Part shown: piece after piece, positions 37,293-44,350 of the stretch
Numbering within the stretch: the stretch's first letter is position 1
Layout: each line of letters begins with the position of its first letter
DNA from: FEN-1297 sp963843605
Lineage (GTDB): Bacteria > Bacteroidota > Ignavibacteria > Ignavibacteriales > Ignavibacteriaceae
Assembly (NCBI GenBank): GCA_963843605.1
Contig: CAWJLA010000010.1
Coordinates: 434,001 to 498,000 of the forward strand
Reading direction: 5' to 3'
Length of the DNA stretch: 64,000 nt
Notes under the pieces: generated by a model
Told to the model about the DNA's origin: nothing
What the model saw: the letters and a program-made list of their open reading frames with translations, nothing else
Database searches by the model: none
Translations under genes and position numbers: made by a program

Positions 37293-38042
37293 ATGGTAGA
37301 TTATTATTACGAAAAAAATACGGCCGTGATTAAGCTGAACCGCCCGGAAAAAAGAAATGCATTAAACCCGGAAATGGTTCAAAGTATTAAACATCATTTA
37401 GCATTTGCTGCTAATGATGATAATATTCGAAGTTTAATTATAACCGGTGAGGGAAAGAGTTTCTGTTCTGGAGCCGATCTCGATTATTTGAATAGTTTAA
37501 AAAAATTTTCGGTAAGTGAAAATGAAAATGATTCGGAATGCTTGGCGGAATTGTTTTTATCTTTGTATAAGTTCCCGAAACCCACAATCGCGGCGGTTAA
37601 CGGTGCTGCTATTGCGGGCGGATGCGGTTTGGCATCGGCTTGCGATATTATAGTTGCCAATCCTTTAAATTCCAAGTTCGGTTATTCCGAAGTGAAGATA
37701 GGTTTTATTCCTGCGATTGTTTCGGTCTTTCTTATTAAAAAGGTAGGGGAAGGTGTTGCAAAAAGAATGCTACTTACCGGTGATTATATTGAAGGTAAGA
37801 GAGCTTATGAAATAGGTCTGGTAGATTTTTTATCCGAGAATCCGGCAAAATATGCATTGGAAATATCGGAAACATTAAATAAAAACTCTCTTTTAAGTTT
37901 GACACTTACAAAAAAAATGGTTCAGACAGTTTCATCCATGTCAACAGAAGATGCAGTAGAGTATTGCACCAAGTTGAATGCGATAAGCAGAGAATCGGAA
38001 GATTTAAAAAAGGGTTTGACATATTTTTTAACAAAGAAGTAG
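37293..38042 (+). CDS. Enoyl-CoA hydratase/isomerase family protein
   Basis: Crotonase-fold enzyme of 249 residues acting on acyl-CoA thioesters, for example in fatty acid or amino acid breakdown. It shows 'VIKLNRPEKRNALNPEMVQS', the first oxyanion-hole block 'GKSFCSGADLDYL', and the second 'AAVNGAAIAGGCGLASACDI'. The usual catalytic Glu pair of true hydratases is not obvious: 'FGYSEVKIGFIPA' supplies one Glu. It might be a hydratase, an isomerase or a hydrolase. It lies 8 bases after the PolX-like gene and 8 before apt, in a run of closely spaced + strand genes with unrelated jobs. Confidence 0.85.
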   Translation: MVDYYYEKNTAVIKLNRPEKRNALNPEMVQSIKHHLAFAANDDNIRSLIITGEGKSFCSGADLDYLNSLKKFSVSENENDSECLAELFLSLYKFPKPTIAAVNGAAIAGGCGLASACDIIVANPLNSKFGYSEVKIGFIPAIVSVFLIKKVGEGVAKRMLLTGDYIEGKRAYEIGLVDFLSENPAKYALEISETLNKNSLLSLTLTKKMVQTVSSMSTEDAVEYCTKLNAISRESEDLKKGLTYFLTKK

Positions 38043-38050
38043 GGGCATTT

Positions 38051-38581
38051 ATGTCTGATGAATTAAAAAAATATATTAGAAACGTAGTTGATTTTCCTAA
38101 ACCGGGAATAGTATTCAAAGATATAACTACTTTATTAAAAGATCCCAAAGCGATTAAAATTACTCTGGAAAAATTATATGAATTATCAAAGGATCTGAAT
38201 ATTACCAAAGTTGCAGGAATCGAATCGAGGGGATTTCTTTTCGGAGCTATGCTAGCCGAAAAGCTCAACGCGGGTTTTGTACCGATTCGTAAGCCCGGTA
38301 AACTGCCGGCCGAAACCGAAAGTAAAACTTATGACCTTGAATACGGTAATGACACCATTGAAATACATAAAGATGCCATTCAGAGAGGCGAAAGAGTTCT
38401 GATACACGATGACCTCCTTGCCACAGGCGGAACTGCACTTGCAGCGGCTTCTCTAGTCGAAAAGCTCGGCGGAGATGTGGTTCAATTTTCTTTTATTATC
38501 GAATTGTCTTTCCTGAAAGGAAGGGAAAAACTAAAAGGATATGATGTTAAATCTTTGATAGAATATAACAGCGAAAATTAA
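38051..38581 (+). CDS. apt: Adenine phosphoribosyltransferase
   Basis: Salvages adenine to AMP using PRPP. The ATG at 38051 gives 'MSDELKKYIRNVVDFPKPGI', the normal family N-terminus; a longer reading frame runs back into the upstream gene and is rejected. The PRPP-binding motif is 'RVLIHDDLLATGGTALAAAS' and the adenine-side block is 'GIESRGFLFGAMLAEKL'. The 176-residue length is typical. It is followed by a hairpin terminator shared with the convergent rsmI. Confidence 0.94.
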   Translation: MSDELKKYIRNVVDFPKPGIVFKDITTLLKDPKAIKITLEKLYELSKDLNITKVAGIESRGFLFGAMLAEKLNAGFVPIRKPGKLPAETESKTYDLEYGNDTIEIHKDAIQRGERVLIHDDLLATGGTALAAASLVEKLGGDVVQFSFIIELSFLKGREKLKGYDVKSLIEYNSEN

Positions 38582-38594
38582 ACGATTATAATTT

Positions 38595-38631
38595 AAAAAG
38601 CAGGAACAAAATTCAAATGTCCCTGTCTTCT
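38595..38631. terminator. Convergent terminator between apt and rsmI
   Basis: CAGGAACA (38601-38608) pairs with TGTCCCTG (38618-38625) with one mismatch; flanking AAAAAG and CTTCTTT extend the stem and give a U-rich tail in both directions. Confidence 0.5.
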
Positions 38632-39333
38632 TTATTCGGTATTGCCATCATGAGCAACTTTCCAACTTTTCGGTGAGATAACTATTACAAACTCTCCCTT
38701 GTTAATTTGTTCGCCGAATGATTTTAATAATTCTTCGGGACTTCCGCGACGGATTTCTTCGAATTTTTTTGTAAGTTCCCTGCAGACAACAACAAGTCTG
38801 CGGGGCATATATTCGTTTAATTCATTCAATAGTTTTTCTATTCTGTACATTGATTCGTACAACACAATGGTTCTTTCTTCGTCAGCCAAAGATTGAAGCT
38901 TCTTCTGCCGTCCTTTTTTTTGAGGAATAAATCCTTCGAAGATAAAAGAATCTGTAGGCAGTCCGCTTACTGTTAATGCCGCAATAATTGCAGTCGGACC
39001 GGGCACGGGAATTACGGAAAGGCCGGATTTAATAGCCGCAGAAATAGTCCTGATTCCGGGGTCGGATATGGCCGGTGTTCCCGCATCCGTAATTAATGCA
39101 CAAGATTCTCCGTCTTTTATTCTATTCAATAGATATTCTATCTTGGAATTTTCATTTGCGGCATTTAATGAAACCAGTTCTTTTTTTATCTGAAAGTTAT
39201 TCAATAAAACTGATGACGTGCGGGTATCTTCGCAAGCAATAAAATCAACATCTTTTAGAACATCCAGTGCACGCAGAGTAATGTCTTTAAGGTTTCCGAT
39301 TGGGGTGCTGACTATAAATAGAGAACCTTCCAA
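38632..39333 (-). CDS. rsmI: 16S rRNA 2'-O-methyltransferase (cytidine 1402)
   Basis: SAM-dependent enzyme that methylates the ribose of C1402 in 16S rRNA. The 233-residue protein opens with 'LFIVSTPIGNLKDITLRALD', then 'FIACEDTRTSSVLLNNF', 'ALITDAGTPAISDPG' and 'VIPVPGPTAIIAALTVSGLP', all strongly conserved in the tetrapyrrole-methylase superfamily member RsmI. It lies downstream of the lysine aminotransferase gene on the same strand with a short GC-rich hairpin in between. Confidence 0.93.
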   Translation of the reverse strand: MEGSLFIVSTPIGNLKDITLRALDVLKDVDFIACEDTRTSSVLLNNFQIKKELVSLNAANENSKIEYLLNRIKDGESCALITDAGTPAISDPGIRTISAAIKSGLSVIPVPGPTAIIAALTVSGLPTDSFIFEGFIPQKKGRQKKLQSLADEERTIVLYESMYRIEKLLNELNEYMPRRLVVVCRELTKKFEEIRRGSPEELLKSFGEQINKGEFVIVISPKSWKVAHDGNTE

Positions 39334-39360
39334 GTAATCTCCGCCGATTTAAAATGATAA

Positions 39361-39377
39361 TCCCGCCGTAGGCGGGA
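39361..39377. repeat. GC-rich hairpin TCCCGCC-GTA-GGCGGGA
   Basis: Seven-base perfect stem with a three-base loop, between the stop of the lysine aminotransferase gene and the start of rsmI (both - strand). No U-run follows in either direction. It stands out by GC content, like the hairpin at 10265-10290, and may be a dispersed intergenic repeat. Confidence 0.5.
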
Positions 39378-39399
39378 CATCATGCAAGTAGTTATAAAA

Positions 39400-40770
39400 T
39401 TAGTTTTTAGTCGAAAGCAAATTTAATACTTTTTTAATTATTTCCAAGCCTTCGTCCAAATCTTCTTTTTCTATGTTCAAAGGCGGTCGGAATCTTATCG
39501 ATTTCTCTCCGCAGCCCAGAATTAATAGATGTTCGCTATAACATTTGTTTCTGAATTTATTTCTTAGTTCCGCCGATGGCAGGTCGAACGAGCACATTAA
39601 TCCGAGACCGCGCGAATTACCTATCAGATGCGGAAATTCTTTTTGGAGTTCGTCCAGCTTCGACAAAAGATACGTGCCTTGAAATTCTGCATTATGAACC
39701 AAATTTTCTTTTTCAATAATCTGCATAATATGCTTCGACCTGACCATATCAGTTAAGTTTGCTCCCCATGTGGAATTTATCCTGCTGGACTTATGAAAAC
39801 AGTTTTCCGGTACATCGTCTACTCTGTCGGATACCATAATGCCGCAGACTTGCGCCTTTTTGCCGAATGAAATTATATCCGGTTTAACATAATAATCGGC
39901 AGCCCAGAATTTACCGGTTAGTCCGAAACCTGTCTGCACTTCATCGAACATTAATAAAATATCGTACTGATCGGCAATCTCTCTCAGTTTTTCGAAAAAC
40001 TCTTTCCTGAAAAAATTATCGCCGCCTTCGCCCTGAATAGGTTCCAAAATAATTACGGCGATATCGTCCGGATTATCTTTTATTGCCGAATATATTTCTT
40101 CGACAGCTTTGTTTTCCGAAAGGATAATTTCCTCAAGGTTTTGATCAACCGGAAACTTAATTTTAGGATTTGTAATCCTCGGCCAGTTAAATTTCGGGAA
40201 GTATTTGACCTTGTTTGGTTCTGTATTTGTAAGAGACATCGTATAGCCGCTTCTACCGTGAAATGCTTGTTTGAAATGAAGCACTTGATGTCCTTTTTCT
40301 TCTTTATAACCTTTCATAAAATTTTTCTGAACCTTCCAGTCGAATGCAACTTTCAAACCGTTTTCAACGGCTAAAGCTCCGCCCGAAACGAAAAACAAAT
40401 GCTTCATATAATCAGGTTTTGCGATAGACGCAAAAGTTTCAACAAACTCTGCCATCTGTACGGTATAAATATCAGAATTGGACGGTTTATTTATCGCGGC
40501 CGCGGTCAGTTCATTTCGTACTTCTTCGGTCAATAATCCGGGGTGATTCATGCCCAAGGCTGAAGATGCAAAAAACGTGAAGAAATCAAGAAAACTGTCG
40601 CCGGTTTTTTGATCGATCAATCTTGTACCGTGGCTTTTTTCAAGATCGAGTACAAATTCAAATCCATCGGCAAGCAGATATTTTTCCAACGTATGATGAA
40701 CTTCGTCAGGCAGAATTTTTGAGAATTGTTCTTTTAAATCTTCAATCGTATTAGAAAAGGTGTTATTCAC
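39400..40770 (-). CDS. lat: L-lysine 6-aminotransferase
   Basis: PLP enzyme that moves the epsilon-amino group of lysine to 2-oxoglutarate, giving aminoadipate semialdehyde. The 456-residue protein is of class III: 'FFVSGGALAVENGLKVAFDW', 'AFHGRSGYTMSLTNT', 'ILEPIQGEGGDNFF', 'LLMFDEVQTGFGLTGKFW' and the PLP Lys region 'IISFGKKAQVCGIMV'. The C-Q-V-G-I type segment after the Lys and the 'DFFTFFASSALGMNHP' N-terminus are characteristic of lysine-epsilon aminotransferases rather than ornithine or GABA ones. The GTG start has a perfect GGAGG 5 bases upstream. The gene is divergent from an aldehyde dehydrogenase gene for the next step. Confidence 0.9.
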   Translation of the reverse strand: MNNTFSNTIEDLKEQFSKILPDEVHHTLEKYLLADGFEFVLDLEKSHGTRLIDQKTGDSFLDFFTFFASSALGMNHPGLLTEEVRNELTAAAINKPSNSDIYTVQMAEFVETFASIAKPDYMKHLFFVSGGALAVENGLKVAFDWKVQKNFMKGYKEEKGHQVLHFKQAFHGRSGYTMSLTNTEPNKVKYFPKFNWPRITNPKIKFPVDQNLEEIILSENKAVEEIYSAIKDNPDDIAVIILEPIQGEGGDNFFRKEFFEKLREIADQYDILLMFDEVQTGFGLTGKFWAADYYVKPDIISFGKKAQVCGIMVSDRVDDVPENCFHKSSRINSTWGANLTDMVRSKHIMQIIEKENLVHNAEFQGTYLLSKLDELQKEFPHLIGNSRGLGLMCSFDLPSAELRNKFRNKCYSEHLLILGCGEKSIRFRPPLNIEKEDLDEGLEIIKKVLNLLSTKN

Positions 40771-40821
40771 TTTTACCTCCTAAACATTCAGTATCTGAAT
40801 ATTTGCAGTTAATTTAAAAAT

Positions 40822-40973
40822 ATGCCTAAAAGGCCTGCTATTAAAATGAAACGGAAGAGGTAAAAAATTTAGAAGACGTTTTCGAAACGGGAAACGAAGT
40901 AGCTTCTGAGGCTCTTAAATCCGGTTTGTTCAAGAAAATTTTTGAAAAAAAACATAAGACACTTATCGCATAA
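40822..40973 (+). pseudogene. Remnant of a short gene (about 50 codons), one-base frameshift
   Basis: ATG at 40822 reads 'MPKRPAIKMK', then drifts. Adding one base near 40850 connects it to a frame reading 'TEEVKNLEDVFETGNEVASE' and ending 'FEKKHKTLIA' at a TAA (40971-40973). The second frame has no start codon of its own. The coding look is good (charged, alpha-helical), but I do not recognise the family, and no ribosome site is visible. It may be a broken small protein gene or chance. Confidence 0.3.
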
Positions 40974-41059
40974 ATATTCAAAGCCAATGTAATTATTTTA
41001 AATTCAAGATTCAATCCCAAATAACCAAAAAGGAATTATGCAAATTCTGTTAGTTTATG

Positions 41060-41140
41060 ACAATTATTGGGCTTCTATATAGCTTTATTTGTTAAAAAGC
41101 AAAATTGCTTTTAGATTTTTAATTTCTTACAATTATTGGG
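41060..41140. promoter_or_regulatory. Two copies of ACAATTATTGGG before the semialdehyde dehydrogenase gene
   Basis: The 12-base word occurs at 41060-41071 and again at 41129-41140, 69 bases apart (about 6.6 helical turns). Both lie in the 200 bases before the ATG at 41259 and could be regulator binding sites for lysine-dependent control. The 10-base core also occurs on the - strand at 4118-4127, so it is not unique. Confidence 0.35.
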
Positions 41141-41258
41141 TAAAAAAGATAAATAACCGGAGTTAAAATTAAACATTTAATTGTACTTCGACGATAAAAA
41201 CAAAATTTTTTATCTTTTCATTTTTTATCAACATTTATCAAAAATAAAGGAAGATAAA

Positions 41259-42791
41259 ATGGATTTCCTCGAAAAATTAGGCATCAAAGAAAAAAATTAT
41301 GGTGCAAGTACCGGATTAAATTGGTTTGAAACAAAGAGTGAAGGAGAATTAAAAATATTTTCGCCGGCAGACGGCAAGTACATCGCTTCTGTTTACCAGG
41401 CATCAGAAGAAGATTATGAAAATATTATAAAAACATCGGCAAAAACATTTCTTGAATGGAGAAAAATACCGGCGCCGAAAAGGGGCGAAATTGTCAGGCA
41501 AATCGGTCTGAAATTAAGAGAATATAAACCTTATCTGGGGAAATTGGTATCCTACGAAATGGGTAAATCGCTGCAGGAAGGACTGGGAGAAGTCCAGGAA
41601 ATGATAGACATCTGCGATTTTTCAGTGGGACAATCTAGACAGCTTTACGGATCTTCAATGGCTTCGGAAAGAGCAAGCCACCGTATGTTCGATCAGTATC
41701 TTCCTTTAGGCATTGTGGGAATAATTACTGCTTTTAATTTTCCCGTCGCGGTTTTTTCCTGGAATGCAATGTTGGCTACGGTTTGCGGAGATGTAAATAT
41801 TTGGAAGCCCTCATCCAAAGTTCCCTTATCGGCAATTGCCGTTCAGAATATACTCGGTACGATTATTAAAGAAAATAATCTTCCGGAAGGATTATTTAAT
41901 TTAGTTATCGGTAAGGGATCAACAATTGGTGAGAAGCTTCTAAATGATAAAAGAATACCGCTGGTTTCTTTAACAGGTTCAACTCCTATCGGCAGACATG
42001 CAGGTGAAGTTATTGCCAAACGGTTCGGGAAATCAATACTAGAATTAGGAGGTAATAACGGTATTATTATCACGCCTGACGCTGATCTGAAAATGGCTGT
42101 TCCCGCCGTAGTATTCGGTGCTGTAGGTACAGCGGGACAAAGATGTACTTCCACCAGACGTTTGATTATTCACGAATCTGTTTTTGATAAAGTAAAAGAT
42201 TCTCTTACTAAAGCATATAAAAGCTTAAAAATAGGGAATCCTCTCGACGAAAATAACCATGTTGGTCCCCTAATCGACCAAAATGCCGTGAATCTTTTTG
42301 CCGGTGCTCTAAAACAGGTTAAAGAAGAAGGCGGAAAAATTCTGTTTGGAGGAGAAGTTTTGAGCGGTAAAGGTTACGAATCCGGCTGCTATGTTGTTCC
42401 TGCTCTGGTTGAGGCTGAAAATCACTTTAAAATTGTTCAGGAAGAAACTTTTGCGCCTATTCTATATTTGATTAAATATAAAGGAGATGTTTCCGAAGCA
42501 ATTAAACTGCATAATAACGTTGTCCAAGGATTATCTTCTTCAATATTTACAAATAACTTTAAGGAAGCAGAACAATTCCTTTCAGTAGAAGGATCTGACT
42601 GCGGTATTGCAAACGTGAATATAGGTACATCCGGAGCAGAAATCGGAGGTGCTTTCGGCGGAGAGAAGGAAACAGGAGGAGGCAGGGAATCCGGTTCCGA
42701 TTCTTGGAAAGCTTATATGAGAAGACAAACGAATACTTTGAATTTCGGATCAACGTTACCTTTGGCACAAGGTATTAAATTTGAAATTTAA
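41259..42791 (+). CDS. amaB: L-aminoadipate-6-semialdehyde dehydrogenase (ALDH7 family)
   Basis: Oxidises the aldehyde made from lysine by the divergently encoded aminotransferase to 2-aminoadipate, using NAD(P)+. The ATG at 41259 is chosen because AAGGAAG precedes it and 'MDFLEKLGIKEKNYGASTGL' matches the ALDH7 N-terminus; an upstream start adds 26 hydrophobic residues. Landmarks: 'LGIVGIITAFNFPVAVFSWN', catalytic Glu in 'SILELGGNNG', catalytic Cys in 'GTAGQRCTSTRR', and 'GGAFGGEKETGGGRESGSDS' near the end. The 510-residue length matches family 7 (antiquitin). The substrate is inferred from family and the lat neighbour. Confidence 0.9.
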   Translation: MDFLEKLGIKEKNYGASTGLNWFETKSEGELKIFSPADGKYIASVYQASEEDYENIIKTSAKTFLEWRKIPAPKRGEIVRQIGLKLREYKPYLGKLVSYEMGKSLQEGLGEVQEMIDICDFSVGQSRQLYGSSMASERASHRMFDQYLPLGIVGIITAFNFPVAVFSWNAMLATVCGDVNIWKPSSKVPLSAIAVQNILGTIIKENNLPEGLFNLVIGKGSTIGEKLLNDKRIPLVSLTGSTPIGRHAGEVIAKRFGKSILELGGNNGIIITPDADLKMAVPAVVFGAVGTAGQRCTSTRRLIIHESVFDKVKDSLTKAYKSLKIGNPLDENNHVGPLIDQNAVNLFAGALKQVKEEGGKILFGGEVLSGKGYESGCYVVPALVEAENHFKIVQEETFAPILYLIKYKGDVSEAIKLHNNVVQGLSSSIFTNNFKEAEQFLSVEGSDCGIANVNIGTSGAEIGGAFGGEKETGGGRESGSDSWKAYMRRQTNTLNFGSTLPLAQGIKFEI

Positions 42792-43101
42792 TTTAAATTT
42801 TATCTGGATTCTTTAATGGCTTTATTATAAATTAATTAAGGTTTTGTTTGATTTTCTATTTTCAGATCAATTCCGGATTTATAAGAGGAAACCCTATAAT
42901 GAAGCCATTAAGTTTAAAATACCTTTAACTTAAGAAATATCTAAAGTTAGACAAAGTAAGGTGTTTCATTATTTTTCTATTTTCCCATTTTGATATTCTG
43001 TTCTCCTTTTAAATAATAAAATTACAATATTGTGCCCCGTTTTTTGCGTTTTTCCGTGGTACGGAATTTGTCTTTTCACATAAAAAGTAGATGGTGGGAC
43101 A
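42792..43101. other. Intergenic region, no gene seen
   Basis: 310 bases of AT-rich DNA between two + strand genes. No strong hairpin, promoter pair or short frame with coding character was found. Confidence 0.45.
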
Positions 43102-43818
43102 GTGAAACAATTACAACTAGATTCTTTCATTTCTGCAAATGTTGATATTGAATTCAATCAATATAAAATTCTGTCGGGATTAAAAGAATTCCGGCGTGAA
43201 TTTAATAAAAACAAGATATATCCGTCACTGGCTGAACTAGTCTACCTTTCATCTCAATTAGAAGAAGTAATTCACAAAAAAAATAATAATATAAGCATTC
43301 CGTTACCTAAAGGGCTTAAGGGCACTAAACATAAAGACAAAAATATAATTGTAGAAATTGTCGAACATAATACTGAAAAAAGCGAGTATTTTTACGAATT
43401 GATTGAGTGGGCCTTACCGCAGATTAAAAGATTGATAGATGAAGCTTATATTCTTTATGATTTTGTTGAAAAAAATATTCAAGTAGAAGAAGTGGGTATT
43501 GCTCCTTTCAATAGAGATGAAGGTTATTTTATGATTCCTGATACATCCGTAAATATGGTTCAGGTTTACAAATACGAATGTTCTGTGTATTCACCGGGTA
43601 ATAAACCTTATAGATCATTAAAAACAAACTTTGTTACTGCTACTAAAAATTTAGAATATTACGGCTCTGCGGAATTTATTAAACTTGAATTAATAAGAAA
43701 ATATAAAGACAGACCTAATATTGCCGCATTTATCTGCAAGATAAATGTTGATTTCCCGTTTAATGAAACAATATTTCCTATTGCTAAAAGAAAACTTCTA
43801 GCTCATATCTCTGAGTAA
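43102..43818 (+). CDS. Hypothetical protein, unknown family
   Basis: I do not recognise this 238-residue protein. It is hydrophilic, with no signal peptide or membrane segment, so probably cytoplasmic. The N-terminal half is helical ('QYKILSGLKEFRREFNKNKI', 'LAELVYLSSQLEEVIHKKNN'). The C-terminal half looks beta-rich ('EGYFMIPDTSVNMVQVYKYE', 'PNIAAFICKINVDFPFNETI'). The even mix of charged residues and good codon use argue for a real gene. It starts with GTG at 43102. No neighbour explains it, and it stands alone between the aldehyde dehydrogenase gene and a degenerate short gene. Confidence 0.65.
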   Translation: MKQLQLDSFISANVDIEFNQYKILSGLKEFRREFNKNKIYPSLAELVYLSSQLEEVIHKKNNNISIPLPKGLKGTKHKDKNIIVEIVEHNTEKSEYFYELIEWALPQIKRLIDEAYILYDFVEKNIQVEEVGIAPFNRDEGYFMIPDTSVNMVQVYKYECSVYSPGNKPYRSLKTNFVTATKNLEYYGSAEFIKLELIRKYKDRPNIAAFICKINVDFPFNETIFPIAKRKLLAHISE

Positions 43819-44012
43819 GTTTTTGTTTTTTTACATATTGATAATGTAATATCAAACCATTTCATAAAATTTAGAATAAATCATCCTTTTAAATTATCCC
43901 TTGCATTTTTGCGGTTAGTTTAAAATCCACCACAGCCGATTAATACAAAAATTAATGAATGTATTAAATCGTTCACGATTTTCCGGACAAAATTAATCTC
44001 TAACATATAAAA

Positions 44013-44257
44013 GTTTATGGAACATTGCATATTATCTCTGAGAAGGAAGCCGAATATATTTATGAAAAATTATGGAACGATTGACAATAGGAACAGGGCA
44101 GTATGGTAAAGTTTCTCTTTCATCCGAAGCTTGGGAATATTTAAAAAAAAAGAATGCTCGATTTTCTATTTCAGCTACGCCGGAATCTGTTAAAGAATGG
44201 AATAAGTTAAAAGGTGCTGCCGCAGCATTGATTCAATTAACTTGTTTATTTGAGTAA
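44013..44257 (+). pseudogene. Mth938-like domain protein, 5'-truncated and frameshifted
   Basis: The final frame (44072-44257) reads 'LTIGTGQYGKVSLSSEAWEY' and 'ATPESVKEWNKLKGAAAALI', matching the C-terminal half of the small Mth938-like (DUF498) family. One frame back, 44013-44069 reads 'YGTLHIISEKEAEYIYEK', which fits the piece that should come just before. Adding one base near 44067 joins them. Further upstream the frame has stops and no start codon. It seems a decayed gene; a short internal restart at the ATG 44072 would give only 61 residues. Confidence 0.5.
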
Positions 44258-44293
44258 TTTTCTAGAAATATTTGTATTGAGGAATGATTAAAA

Positions 44294-44333
44294 AAAATCC
44301 GGTTCCATCACATTTATGGATGAACCGGATTTT
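44294..44333. terminator. Strong bidirectional terminator
   Basis: Twelve-base perfect stem AAAATCCGGTTC (44294-44305) / GAACCGGATTTT (44322-44333), preceded by a run of A and followed by T-rich sequence, so it works on both strands. It lies between the + strand Mth938 remnant and the 3' end of the - strand ctp gene. Confidence 0.85.
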
Positions 44334-44350
44334 CTATTTTCAAGTTAATT

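Larger units (their letters stand above)
40771..41258. other. Divergent control region between lat and the semialdehyde dehydrogenase gene
   Basis: A 488-base space that should hold promoters for both lysine-degradation genes. It contains a remnant of a short gene (40822-40973) and a 12-base direct repeat (41060 and 41129). No further gene is seen. Confidence 0.5.

Noticed and set aside
37964..38050. Longer N-terminus for apt
   Set aside because: It runs inside the enoyl-CoA hydratase gene and does not resemble any adenine phosphoribosyltransferase; the ATG at 38051 matches the family start.
4118..41140. AATTATTGGG as a genome-wide regulator site (4118, 41062, 41131)
   Set aside because: Ten AT-rich bases can recur by chance in 64 kb, and the first copy is near an unrelated gene; only the close 12-base pair near 41060-41140 is kept.
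41181..41258. 26-residue extension of the semialdehyde dehydrogenase as a signal peptide
   Set aside because: ALDH7 enzymes are cytoplasmic, and a ribosome site lies directly before the ATG at 41259.
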